Shown here piece after piece: positions 43,540 through 52,130 of a stretch of 64,000 nucleotides of DNA. Source of the DNA: S015-6 sp964384945. Lineage in GTDB: Bacteria; Desulfobacterota; DSWW01. A program made the position numbers and the translations under genes. The first letter of the stretch is position 1; each line of letters begins with the position of its first letter. The notes below the pieces were generated by a model. The model did not search any database and was not told the origin of the DNA. It worked only from the letters and a program-made list of their open reading frames with translations. The DNA is taken from the NCBI GenBank assembly GCA_964384945.1, contig CAYLMK010000004.1, positions 248,001-312,000 on the forward strand. Direction: 5' to 3'.

Positions 43540-44895
43540 TCAAAACCGGAACGTGAGTTCCGCCCCGAAGTTCAGCACATTCCCGCTCGAGGTCAGGTCC
43601 GGGTTCAGGGTGAACGGGTTGTCCGGCACGGCCCGGTTCCAGTGCTCGCTCCTCAGGATGTGGTACTGGAAGAACCCGTCCACGGTCAGGGGCTTGGCCA
43701 GGATGCCCCACGGAGCGTCGAAGGTGTACCCAACGCCTGCGGAAGGCACGAACCGGTCGTTGCCGATCGGATAGAATCCGGTCGGCTGGTTCGTGACGGG
43801 CGTGGGCTCGTAGTAGAATCCCCCTCGCACGTTGAGCCTCCGGGTCACGCGGTAGACGGCCCCGATTCGGGGAACCACGGTGTTGTTGAATTCGGGATCG
43901 AGCGATCCTCCAAGCGGGCCCCCGTAGCCGGCCCACCGGTACCAGGTCACCTCCCCGGTGACCCTCCACCGCTCGCTGATCCGATAGGCGGCGCCGAAGG
44001 AAACGTTGTCAGGCGCAAAGCCGCTCACATAGCTTCGTTCCAGGGTTTTTTGCGGGGGAGGAGTCAGCGGAGGGTCCGTATCATCCCAGCCCGGCGGTAG
44101 CTCGTCGAGGGAGTTCCAAGTCAGGCTGGATTCGATCTCGCTTTTCTGGCGGTAGACCAGGCCGATTCGAAGCCTCTCGGTGGGCCGGAGCAGAAGGCCT
44201 GCCAGCAGGGAGGGCGAACCCAGACGGGCGCTCATCTCAAACGGGCCGATCGTGACCTGCTCGACAGGAGGGCCTATTCCACCCGGAACGGTTGTCTCGC
44301 TGAGGTACACGTTGGCAGGCGTCACGACCTGCGAGACCAGGCCGAGGCCCAGGTAGAGGGCCGAGGTGATCCGGGTGGAGACCCCGAGATGGAAGGCGAG
44401 CGTTGCGTTGCGCTCCTGGAAGATCACGTCGAACGGAAAGGTCTGGTCGATCACCCGCGTGGTGACCAGGGCCTGCCGCGGCAGGAAGAAGCCGGCGCCG
44501 ATCGCCCAGGGCATGGGCAGGCGCCTGGGGGTCAGCCGCTGAACCGGCAGCACGAGGCCGAAGGCGGGGCCGGTGATCGTGTCCAGGTCGCCCTGCTTCC
44601 GGGGGAACTGAACAAGGTCCTGGTCAGCTCCCTGGTCGTAGTCGGTCCGGATGTTCGGGCTTGCGCTGAAGACCCCGATGGAGAACTCGATGTCCTCGGA
44701 GAGGGCCAGGGCCGCGGGGTTGTAATAGACCGAGGCCCAGCCCTCGGACAGGGCGGCCATGGCGTTGCCCAGGGCCATGCCGCTCGCGCTCGCCCCAAAG
44801 GTATCGAAGAAGCCGGCCCCGGCCGGGCGGATGGGAGCCGCCAGCGAGAGCAGGAGTGCCACAAGAAGGAAGGAGGGCCTTCGGTTATCGGTCAT
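43540..44895 (-). CDS. FadL/TodX (OmpP1) family outer-membrane transport protein
   Basis: A 451-residue beta-barrel precursor with a signal peptide (about residues 1-27). An N-terminal hatch-like region GFFDTFGASASGMALGNAMAALSEGWASVYYNPAALA carries the FadL-family NPA motif. Repeating amphipathic strands follow, ending in a terminal Phe (GAELTFRF). These channels let long-chain fatty acids or aromatic and aliphatic hydrocarbons cross the outer membrane. The ATG overlaps the acyl-CoA synthetase stop as ATGA. Transport and activation are thus translationally coupled, the strongest clue that the ligand is an acid activated by the partner enzyme. Confidence 0.88.
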   Translation of the reverse strand: MTDNRRPSFLLVALLLSLAAPIRPAGAGFFDTFGASASGMALGNAMAALSEGWASVYYNPAALALSEDIEFSIGVFSASPNIRTDYDQGADQDLVQFPRKQGDLDTITGPAFGLVLPVQRLTPRRLPMPWAIGAGFFLPRQALVTTRVIDQTFPFDVIFQERNATLAFHLGVSTRITSALYLGLGLVSQVVTPANVYLSETTVPGGIGPPVEQVTIGPFEMSARLGSPSLLAGLLLRPTERLRIGLVYRQKSEIESSLTWNSLDELPPGWDDTDPPLTPPPQKTLERSYVSGFAPDNVSFGAAYRISERWRVTGEVTWYRWAGYGGPLGGSLDPEFNNTVVPRIGAVYRVTRRLNVRGGFYYEPTPVTNQPTGFYPIGNDRFVPSAGVGYTFDAPWGILAKPLTVDGFFQYHILRSEHWNRAVPDNPFTLNPDLTSSGNVLNFGAELTFRF

Positions 44896-46685
44896 TCAGC
44901 GTACATCCGGTCGATCTGCTCTTTGTACTTGGTGCCCACAACCTTCCGCTTGACCTTCAAGGTCGGGGTAAGCTCTCCGGTCTCCTGGCTGAACTCCACG
45001 GGCAGGATCTCGAAGCGCTTGATGCTTTCGTACCTGGCGAGCTGTGCGTTGACCTCCTCGACCGCCTCCTGGAAGAGCCGGCGGATACGGGGCTCCTCGA
45101 TCAGCCGCTCGCGCGATTCGGCGGAGATTCCGTTCTGTCGCGCGTAGCCCTCCAGTTCCGGAAAACTGGGGCAGATCAAGGCGGTCAGATATTTTCGCCT
45201 GTCACCGATGATACAGACCTGTTCGATGAATCGATTCAATTTCAGGAGATTCTCGATATTCTGGGGAGCGATGTTCTTTCCGCCCGCGGTGATGATGATG
45301 TCCTTCTTGCGGTCGGTGATGTAAAGGAAGTTGTCCTGGTCGAGGTACCCGATGTCCCCGGTGGCAAACCAGCCGTCCTCGCTCAGCACCTCCCGGGTGT
45401 CCTCGGGGCGGTTGTAGTAGCCTTTCATCACGCTCGGCCCCTTGACGAGGATCTCCCCGTCCTGAGCAATCCGGACCTCCAGGTTGGACAGGGGCTGTCC
45501 GACGGAGCCGAGCTTGTAGGCCTCGGGCCGGTTTGCGCTGATGACGGGCGAGGTTTCCGTGAGCCCGTAACCCTCCAGGATGAGAATGCCCGCCGCATGG
45601 AAGAACTCGGCGATCTCGCGCGCAAGGGGCGCGCCGCCGGAGATGAAGAAGCGGAGACGGCCGCCCATCCTGGCCCGCAGCTTTTCGAAGACGAGCTTGT
45701 CGGCGACCTTGCTCTTGAGCCGGAGGGCGGCGGGCAGCTCTTTCTTCGCCGTGATGCGCTTGCTCACCTCGCCGCCCACGTTCAGGCTCCAGTGGAAAAG
45801 CCTCCTCTTCAAAGCGGGGCCGGCCTCGGCCATCGCCGAGACACGGGCGTGCATCTTCTCGTAAAGCCGGGGCACGCTGCACATCACGGTGGGCCGTATC
45901 TCCTGCATGTTCTCCGCCACCTTGTCGATGCCTTCCGCATAGGCGATCGTTCCGCCGCCGGCCATCACCGCGTAGTAGCCGGCCAGGCGCTCGAAGGAAT
46001 GGCTGAGCGGAAGGAAGCTCAACGCCACATCCGATTCGCTGATCGGCAGGATCTCGAGCGCCGCCCGGACGTTGGAGAGGAAGTTCCCGTGGTTGAGCAT
46101 CACCCCTTTCGGGGCGCCGGTGGTTCCGGACGTGTAGATCAGGGTGGCCAGGTCCTCCGGCTTCACCCTTTCGAGCCCCGTTTCGAAGGCGGCCGGATCC
46201 CCCTTGGCCTCGCCCAGGGCCTGGACGGCTGCAAACGTGAGAATCCAGTCCTCCGGATGCTCCGTTCCCGGGTCCATCAGGATCACCTTTTCCAGGCCCG
46301 GCAGGCGATTCCTCACCTCCAGCACCTTGGCAAGCTGCCTCTCGGTCGAGACGAAGATGAACCGAGATCCGGAGTCCTTGATGATGTGCTCGACCTGTTC
46401 CGGGATGTTGGTGTCGTAAATGGGCGCGTCCACCGCCCTAGCGGACAGTACGGCCAGGTCCGCATAGGTCCACTCGGGCCGGTTCTCGCTGAGCAGGGCG
46501 ACCCGGTCTGTCTCCTTCAGGCCGAGCGCCGCCAGCCCCATGGCCAGACTTCTCACGTTCCGGCCCCATTCCTCCCAACGGATCTCCTGCCAGAATCCTT
46601 CCCGCTTCACCCGAAGCGCGGTCCTCGCCCCGTGCCGGCGGACGCGGTTCCAGAAGAGCTTGGGAATGGTATCCTCGGAGATCAT
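44892..46685 (-). CDS. long-chain fatty-acid-CoA ligase (FadD/AMP-dependent synthetase)
   Basis: A 597-residue ANL-superfamily enzyme. The ATP loop is LIYTSGTTGAPKGV near residues 170-185. Adenylate motifs EGYGLTETSPV and GWFATGDIGYLD and the hinge DRKKDII are followed by the conserved GGKNIAPQNIE lysine region. Length and motifs fit the long-chain acyl-CoA synthetase group (COG1022). It makes acyl-CoA from a free acid, ATP and CoA at the inner membrane. The start at 46685 is chosen over 46748, which would read through the promoter. It has its own TTGACG-17-TAGATT promoter and is coupled by ATGA to the porin gene. Confidence 0.92.
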   Translation of the reverse strand: MISEDTIPKLFWNRVRRHGARTALRVKREGFWQEIRWEEWGRNVRSLAMGLAALGLKETDRVALLSENRPEWTYADLAVLSARAVDAPIYDTNIPEQVEHIIKDSGSRFIFVSTERQLAKVLEVRNRLPGLEKVILMDPGTEHPEDWILTFAAVQALGEAKGDPAAFETGLERVKPEDLATLIYTSGTTGAPKGVMLNHGNFLSNVRAALEILPISESDVALSFLPLSHSFERLAGYYAVMAGGGTIAYAEGIDKVAENMQEIRPTVMCSVPRLYEKMHARVSAMAEAGPALKRRLFHWSLNVGGEVSKRITAKKELPAALRLKSKVADKLVFEKLRARMGGRLRFFISGGAPLAREIAEFFHAAGILILEGYGLTETSPVISANRPEAYKLGSVGQPLSNLEVRIAQDGEILVKGPSVMKGYYNRPEDTREVLSEDGWFATGDIGYLDQDNFLYITDRKKDIIITAGGKNIAPQNIENLLKLNRFIEQVCIIGDRRKYLTALICPSFPELEGYARQNGISAESRERLIEEPRIRRLFQEAVEEVNAQLARYESIKRFEILPVEFSQETGELTPTLKVKRKVVGTKYKEQIDRMYAE

Positions 46686-46716
46686 GGCCGCCCCCTGCCG
46701 CCATAAGGCAGCAGAA

Positions 46717-46745
46717 AATCTATAGGAAATCCCGGTACGCGTCAA
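46717..46745 (-). promoter_or_regulatory. promoter for the acyl-CoA ligase-porin operon
   Basis: TTGACG (46745-46740), 17 bp, TAGATT (46722-46717), about 30 bp upstream of the ligase ATG and just downstream of a terminator closing the etf-side transcript. No FadR-box-like dyad was seen here. Confidence 0.5.
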
Positions 46746-46761
46746 CAAGCCGGCGGGTGCG

Positions 46762-46804
46762 AAAAAAAGAAACCGCCGCCCTCCACGAAGGGAAAGCAGC
46801 GGTT
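46762..46804 (-). terminator. rho-independent terminator after the ETF:menaquinone oxidoreductase gene
   Basis: Read on the minus strand, ACCGCTGC pairs with GCGGCGGT (one G-U) around an inner CCCT/AGGG hairpin. It is followed by TTCTTTTTTT. It separates the etfBA transcript from the ligase promoter. The 46805-47049 stretch holds no supported gene. Confidence 0.7.
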
Positions 46805-47049
46805 ATGCAAAAAGGCGTCGAGAGAAAGAAGAAGCGAGGAATCCCTTCCGTCGCTGTACGTTCTGCGTCTCGCAGGATCCACGGTCACGGAAGGCCTCTG
46901 TGCAGCGTTCACAGGAGCATGGTCCGCCTCAACGGGGCAGAGGCCTCCTTCCGAGATCCCTCCTTCGGTTTGCGAGCATCCTCAAGCCCTCGGGGTCACA
47001 GGAACAAGCGCGATTCCGACTCCGCCCAGCGCCGGGGGCTCCGCATCCG

Positions 47050-49143
47050 TTAGAGATCTGCAGCGATGAGCTCCGCGATGTCCGCAACCCGGATGTTTTC
47101 CTCTTCTCCCTTTGCCTTCATTCCATCTTCAAACATGGTCAAGCAGAACGGGCAGGCGACCCCGATGGTCTTCGCGCCGGACCGAACGGCGCTCTCGGAC
47201 CGCTTTTCGTTGATACGGACGCCCACGGTCTCTTCCATCCACATCCTGCCCCCTCCGGCCCCACAGCAGAAGCTCTTGTGCCGGATCCGGTCCATCTCCA
47301 CGAGCCTTGCCCCGGGGATGGCCTGAAGCAGCTCCCGGGGCGCATCGTAGATCTCGTTGTAGCGTCCCAGGTAGCAGGAATCGTGGTAGGTGATCAGGCC
47401 GTTTCCGTTCAACCCCTTGGGCAGAGGCAGCTTGCCCGCCCGCAGGAGCTCGAGCAGGAACTCGGTATGATGCACGACCTCATACTTGGCCCCGAACTGA
47501 GGGTACTCGTTCTTCAGCGTGTTGTAGCCGTGCGGGCAGGCCACGAGGATCCTCTTGAACTTGTAGTTGGCCATCACGTCCGCGTTGCCCTGCATCAGGG
47601 TCTGTGCAAGGTACTCGTTGCCGATCCTGCGGGCCGAATCTCCGCAGCACATCTCCTCCTGGCCCAGGATGGCGAAGTTGACCCCGGCCGCCTTGAGGAT
47701 CTTCACAATGGACTCACTTACCTTCTTCGCCCGGTCATCGAAGGAGCCGGCGCAGCCCACCCAGAAGAGGACGTCCGCCTCCCCGACTTCGGCAAAGGTC
47801 TTCACGTCCAGCCCCTTGGCCCAGTCCGCCCGGCTGGAGTATCCCATGGACCAGGGGTTGTAGTTCGTCTCCATGTTGCGGAAGACGGCCTGGACCTCCC
47901 CCGGAAACCGGCTTTCGGTGAGCACGAGGTACCTTCGCAGGTCGACGATCTTGGGGATATGCTCGATGAAGACAGGACAGTTCTCCATGCAGGCCGCGCA
48001 CGTGGTGCAGTCCCAGATTTCCTCTTCGGTCACCACCTCCCCGATCAACGGTTTCGCCAGGGCGGCCTTCTGCGCCTCGGTCAGGGATTCCTGCGGCTTG
48101 CCGTCGATCAGAATCTCGCCCTTCTCCCTCAAATGGAGCTTCAGGTGGTGAATGAGGCGGCTGGGGCTCAATTTCTTGTCGGTCAGGAAGGCGGGGCAGT
48201 TCTCCTGGCACCGACCGCACTCCGTGCAGGCATACTCATCCAGAAGCTGCTTCCAGGTGAATTCCTCGACCTTGGAGACCCCGTAGCTCTCGACCGTCTC
48301 GTCCTCCAGGTTCATCTTCGCCAGCTCTCCCCGGGGCTTGAAGGAGCGGAAGAACACGTTCGGAATGGCGCCGAGGAGGTGAAGATGCTTGGAGAAGGGG
48401 ATGTAGATGAGGAAGCCCAGGATGATGATGTTGTGAATCCACCAGAAGATCGAGAAGAAGACCTGCTGCTGCCCGAGCTGGACATCGGTCGAAATCGGCC
48501 CGCCGACGAGGCCCGCCACGAGCGCGGAGACCGGCGCCCACGCGGGGGAGCCGATCGCGAGCTTGCCCTCGTACCGCCCGATGTTGATCTCCGTCCCGCG
48601 CGCCAGGAACATGAAGACGATCAGCACGAAGATCAGGCAGATGATGATCGTGGCGTCGACCTTGGCATGGGCGTCGTCCGATTCCAGGCGCAGAGGCTTC
48701 TGCACATACCTGCGATAGAGGGCCACGCCGAGCGCGACCAGCACGCCGAAGCTCACGAGGTCGATCGCAAGATTCAGGGGAAAATAGAGGAAGCCCAGGT
48801 GGAGCGGGTCGAGGATCGTGCGGTACGTGAACCCCGGCCAGACCCCTCGGACGAATCCTTCCACCGTACCGATGGTGATCAGCAGGAAGCCCCAGAAGAT
48901 CACGAAGTGCCCCCACCCGGAGGGCTCCCGGATCACGCGGCGCTGCCCGAAGACGAAGACGAGAACCGCCTTGAACCTCTCCCCCAACCGGTCGAACCGG
49001 TCCTCTTCGGCTCCGAGCAGAAGGATCTTTACGAGCCGGTAGGCCACGTAGGAAAAGACCCCCACGGCGCCCAGGAAAAGAAGCGCTGTCAGGATGTTCG
49101 TGGGGGTGCCTCCCGGATACCATCCCGGCACATGTTCTGTCAT
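47050..49143 (-). CDS. membrane Fe-S oxidoreductase, EtfAB:menaquinone oxidoreductase-like (EMO)
   Basis: A 697-residue fusion. The N-terminal half has about six membrane helices (roughly residues 15-38, 72-95, 112-134, 165-185, 200-222 and 235-258), like a NarI/HdrE-type haem b anchor. The C-terminal half has two ferredoxin motifs (CTECGRCQENCP, CTTCAACMENCP) and two HdrB-type CCG modules (CCGDS, CCGAGGG). This architecture, next to etfBA, is the proposed route by which ETF electrons from acyl-CoA dehydrogenation reach menaquinone in Geobacter and Syntrophus relatives. AAGGAG precedes the ATG; a terminator follows. Confidence 0.88.
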   Translation of the reverse strand: MTEHVPGWYPGGTPTNILTALLFLGAVGVFSYVAYRLVKILLLGAEEDRFDRLGERFKAVLVFVFGQRRVIREPSGWGHFVIFWGFLLITIGTVEGFVRGVWPGFTYRTILDPLHLGFLYFPLNLAIDLVSFGVLVALGVALYRRYVQKPLRLESDDAHAKVDATIIICLIFVLIVFMFLARGTEINIGRYEGKLAIGSPAWAPVSALVAGLVGGPISTDVQLGQQQVFFSIFWWIHNIIILGFLIYIPFSKHLHLLGAIPNVFFRSFKPRGELAKMNLEDETVESYGVSKVEEFTWKQLLDEYACTECGRCQENCPAFLTDKKLSPSRLIHHLKLHLREKGEILIDGKPQESLTEAQKAALAKPLIGEVVTEEEIWDCTTCAACMENCPVFIEHIPKIVDLRRYLVLTESRFPGEVQAVFRNMETNYNPWSMGYSSRADWAKGLDVKTFAEVGEADVLFWVGCAGSFDDRAKKVSESIVKILKAAGVNFAILGQEEMCCGDSARRIGNEYLAQTLMQGNADVMANYKFKRILVACPHGYNTLKNEYPQFGAKYEVVHHTEFLLELLRAGKLPLPKGLNGNGLITYHDSCYLGRYNEIYDAPRELLQAIPGARLVEMDRIRHKSFCCGAGGGRMWMEETVGVRINEKRSESAVRSGAKTIGVACPFCLTMFEDGMKAKGEEENIRVADIAELIAADL

Positions 49144-49179
49144 GGGAAGATCTCCTTCCGTCCAAATGGCCCCATTTTC

Positions 49180-50166
49180 CTAGTCCTGCGCCTTCAGCTT
49201 TTTCACCTCCTCGGTGAGCAGGGGAACGATCTTGAACAGATCCCCCACAAGCCCGTAATCGGCCTTCTGGAAGATCGGGGCCTCGGGATCCTTGTTGATG
49301 GCCACGATCACCTTGGAGGTCCGCATTCCGGCCAGGTGCTGGATGGCACCGGAAATCCCGCAGGCGATGTACAGGTTCGGGTTGACGACCTTGCCGGTCT
49401 GGCCGACCTGCATATCGTGGGGCGCGTAGCCCGAGTCCACGGCGGCCCTCGAGGCGCCGACCGTGGCTCCGCCGCCCAGCGCATCCGCCAGGTCCCAGAG
49501 GATCTTGAAGTTCTGGGCGTCCTTCATGGCCCGGCCGCCCGAAATGATGATGGATGCCTCGGTCAGGTCCACCTTCTCGCTCGCCCCCTTGAGGATTTCC
49601 TTCAAGACGGCCTTGAGATCCTGGGGTCCGACCTTCACCTCTTTCTTGATAACCTGGGCGGACTTGGACGCATCCGCCTCGCCCACCGCCAGCACGTTCG
49701 GCCGGATGGAGGCCATCTGAGGAGAGGAATTGGGGGTGACCGTCTCGACGATGCACTTGCCAGCGTACATCGGCCGCACAGCGACCAGCTTGCCGCCCTC
49801 GAGCTTCAGATCGATGCAGTCACTCGCCAGGCCCGTGTTCAGACGGGCCGCCACCTTGGGAAGGAAGTCCTTCCCCGAGGCGGTGGCCGGACCCAGCAGA
49901 ATACTGGGATCGCCCTCTTTGACCGCATCGCAGATGACCTTGGTATACGCGTCCGTGGTGTAGTCCTTCAGGACATCGGCATCAAAGACCAACACCTTGT
50001 CCGCGCCGTACTTGCCCAGGCCCGCGGCCAACCCCTGTATGCCGGAACCCAGAAGCAGGGCCGTGACCTCCTGGCCCATCTCCCTCGCCTTGGAAAGCAT
50101 CTCCAGGCTCACCTTCTTGAGCTTTCCTTCCTTCTGTTCAGCAATCACCCAGATTCCCTGTGGCAT
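49180..50166 (-). CDS. etfA: electron transfer flavoprotein alpha subunit
   Basis: A 328-residue EtfA. The C-terminal FAD-binding domain shows VGASRAAVDSGYAPHDMQVGQTGKVV, YIACGISGAIQHLAGM and NKDPEAPIFQKADYGLVGD, all hallmark positions. The N-terminal domain is the usual Rossmann-like fold. AAGGAG lies before ATG 50166. With EtfB it carries electrons from acyl-CoA dehydrogenases to the membrane oxidoreductase encoded downstream. Its length is normal for a non-bifurcating or simple ETF; bifurcation cannot be judged by eye. It is part of the tetR-etfB-etfA-emo gene string. Confidence 0.94.
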   Translation of the reverse strand: MPQGIWVIAEQKEGKLKKVSLEMLSKAREMGQEVTALLLGSGIQGLAAGLGKYGADKVLVFDADVLKDYTTDAYTKVICDAVKEGDPSILLGPATASGKDFLPKVAARLNTGLASDCIDLKLEGGKLVAVRPMYAGKCIVETVTPNSSPQMASIRPNVLAVGEADASKSAQVIKKEVKVGPQDLKAVLKEILKGASEKVDLTEASIIISGGRAMKDAQNFKILWDLADALGGGATVGASRAAVDSGYAPHDMQVGQTGKVVNPNLYIACGISGAIQHLAGMRTSKVIVAINKDPEAPIFQKADYGLVGDLFKIVPLLTEEVKKLKAQD

Positions 50167-50244
50167 CTTCCTGTCTCCTTCTATAGAGAATTATCATCTC
50201 TTTCCCGCTTGACGGCCTTGGGAAGCCCGACTCCCGCGAGGGGC

Positions 50245-51039
50245 TCAGATGGCCTTGGCCTCTTCGCGAAGCAGCTTGACGACCTGCGCGGCAAGCTCCT
50301 GCGGCTCGCCTTCCAGGACCTTCCCGCCCCCTCGTTCCGGGGGAAGGGAATACTTCGTGATCTTCAGCTTGGCCCCCTTCTCGCCGACTTGGTCCGCGGA
50401 GAGGCCGCTCTTGGCCAGGTCGACCAAATCGATGGGCTTCTTCTTGGCCTTCATGATGCCGGGCAGGGAAGCGTATCGCGGCTCGTTGAGCCCCTTCTGG
50501 CAGGCGATGACCGCGGGAAGGGAAACCTGGATCACCTCTTTCGCCCCGCCCTCGACCTCTCGCTGGGCCACGGCGCTCTTGCCGTCAGCGGCGATCTCGA
50601 GCTTCGTTACGATCGAGACATGGGAGATGCCCAGCAATTCCGCAACGCCGGCGTAAACCTGGGCGTTGTCATGGTCCACGGCCTGCTTTCCCATGAGGAT
50701 GATGTCATACGGGAGGGGCTTGATGGCCGCGGCGAGGGCCTTTGCCGTGCTGAAGCTGTCCGCTCCTTCGAAGGCGGCGTCGTTCAGGTGCACGCCCTTG
50801 TCCGCACCCATGGCAAGGCCCGTTCGGATGGCCTCGGTCGCCCGCTGCGGTCCCATGGAGACGATCGTAACGGTGCCTCCGAGCTTCTCTTTGATCCTCA
50901 GGGCCTCCTCCACCGCGAATTCGTCGTAGGGATTCATGACGTACTTGATGCCGTCGGTAACGATCCCGCTGCCCTGCGGGTTGATCACGATCTTGGTCTC
51001 TGTGTCCGGCACCTGCTTCATGCAAACCAGGATATTCAC
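50245..51039 (-). CDS. etfB: electron transfer flavoprotein beta subunit
   Basis: A 264-residue EtfB with the N-terminal MNILVCMKQVPDTETKI and the nucleotide-binding DLILMGKQAVDHDNAQV-like segment. A C-terminal tail includes the SLPPERGGGK region that contacts partner dehydrogenases. GGAGGGAGGG precedes the ATG. It lies 122 nt downstream of the FadR-like tetR gene and upstream of etfA, the usual order for fatty-acid-oxidation ETF loci. No second FadR box was found directly before it, so its control probably comes from the tetR promoter by read-through. Confidence 0.94.
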   Translation of the reverse strand: MNILVCMKQVPDTETKIVINPQGSGIVTDGIKYVMNPYDEFAVEEALRIKEKLGGTVTIVSMGPQRATEAIRTGLAMGADKGVHLNDAAFEGADSFSTAKALAAAIKPLPYDIILMGKQAVDHDNAQVYAGVAELLGISHVSIVTKLEIAADGKSAVAQREVEGGAKEVIQVSLPAVIACQKGLNEPRYASLPGIMKAKKKPIDLVDLAKSGLSADQVGEKGAKLKITKYSLPPERGGGKVLEGEPQELAAQVVKLLREEAKAI

Positions 51040-51161
51040 GGCCCTCCCTCCTTTCCAAACATCTCTTGACAGTTACCCTCGGAAACGAAAACCTCCTCAA
51101 CTTCTTGCCGCTTATTACGAAAGGCGAAACGCCTGCTTTCCCGGCTCGCAGCGAACCGAGG

Positions 51162-51803
51162 CTACACGGCGGACGGGCCGCGGTTGCGCGGATCGGCGTC
51201 CGTCATCCCCCCCGCCCGGAGGCCGTTGATGAAAAGATTACTGATCTGATCGACGGACTGATCCAGACTGTATTTGGGCTTCTTCGCCAGCACCCAGTAG
51301 AGCAGCATCTCGTCGAGAGCGCCGAAGATCGCCCGCTTGGCGATCGCCGGGATCACATCCTTCCGAATCGCGCCCCGCTCGATCCCTTCCTCGATGATCT
51401 TGCCGATCAGGTCCAGGTACTCCAGATATTTCACCGGCTGGTAGCGCCGCATGAACTTGCTGGACTGGCGCAACTCGATCTGCATCACCTCGGCCAGGTG
51501 CCTGTGGTCCTGGATCATGAAGAGGTGCTGGGACACCAAGGCCCGAAGCTTTTCCAACGGCTCGTCCACCTTGGAAATCGCCTCTTGCAGCCGCCGGATC
51601 CAGAACTGCATCTTCTCTTCGAACAGAGAGATCAGGATATCGTCTTTGTTCTTGAAGTACAGGTAGATCGTTCCGTCCGCTACGCTCGCTTCCCTGGCAA
51701 TTTCGGAAACCTTGGCATTGTAGAAGCCCTTTTTCGCGAAAACCTTGACGGCGGCCTCGATGATCTGGTCATGTTTTCCGCGATCTTTTTCCTTAACAGC
51801 CAT
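51162..51803 (-). CDS. TetR-family regulator, FadR (YsiA)-like
   Basis: A 213-residue TetR protein. The helix-turn-helix KVFAKKGFYNAKVSEIAREASVADGTIYLYFKNKDDIL closely follows the Bacillus/Thermus FadR type, and the C-terminal helical domain is sized for acyl-CoA binding. ATG 51803 was chosen; the frame is open to 51935 but that part contains promoter and operator. A perfect FadR-box dyad lies 84 bp upstream, just after its -10. It heads the etfB-etfA-emo string. Known FadR-type repressors leave DNA when long-chain acyl-CoA binds, which would induce beta-oxidation electron transfer. Confidence 0.88.
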   Translation of the reverse strand: MAVKEKDRGKHDQIIEAAVKVFAKKGFYNAKVSEIAREASVADGTIYLYFKNKDDILISLFEEKMQFWIRRLQEAISKVDEPLEKLRALVSQHLFMIQDHRHLAEVMQIELRQSSKFMRRYQPVKYLEYLDLIGKIIEEGIERGAIRKDVIPAIAKRAIFGALDEMLLYWVLAKKPKYSLDQSVDQISNLFINGLRAGGMTDADPRNRGPSAV

Positions 51804-51886
51804 ACTCGCACTCGTGTTTGAACCCGGCCTGACGGAGAGGTGACGGCTGGAACAACAAGTCTCTGCACATGCCATCATGGCAAAGA

Positions 51887-51904
51887 TGAATGAATACTCA
51901 TTCA
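51887..51904. promoter_or_regulatory. FadR-box operator of the tetR-etf operon
   Basis: TGAATGAATACTCATTCA has perfect 7-bp arms around ATAC. It fits the Bacillus subtilis FadR consensus TGAATGAMTANTCATTCA at every position. It lies two bases downstream of the -10 of the tetR promoter, ideal for repression. Confidence 0.8.
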
Positions 51905-51906
51905 GA

Positions 51907-51935
51907 TTTCTACCACCTCGACCTCGGTTTGTCAA
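51907..51935 (-). promoter_or_regulatory. sigma70-like promoter of the tetR-etf operon
   Basis: Consensus TTGACA (51935-51930), 17 bp, TAGAAA (51912-51907) on the minus strand. The FadR-like box immediately follows, covering the expected transcription start. Confidence 0.7.
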
Positions 51936-52130
51936 CAGATGGGCAGGATCCCGGAGGAGGCCGGGGGGTGCCGCTCATCGGTTCGAAGCGACCCCTTCCG
52001 GTAGAAAAGCGGGGAGCGCCCCGGGCGGGGGAGGCTGTCGGGTAAGGGTCCGGTCCGGCCGAGAAGCCTCCTGTCGGGCAGTCCAGCCCCTCGAGGGGCC
52101 GGACCTGCGCAACCCTCGTTTCAGGACCGC

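Noticed and set aside
46757..47053. Open frame on the plus strand between the acyl-CoA ligase and EMO genes
   Set aside because: It is Arg/Ser-rich with no family resemblance and overlaps a terminator and the ends of real genes on the other strand.
51804..51935. Longer TetR start
   Set aside because: The extension would encode the promoter and perfect operator; the conserved domain starts after ATG 51803.
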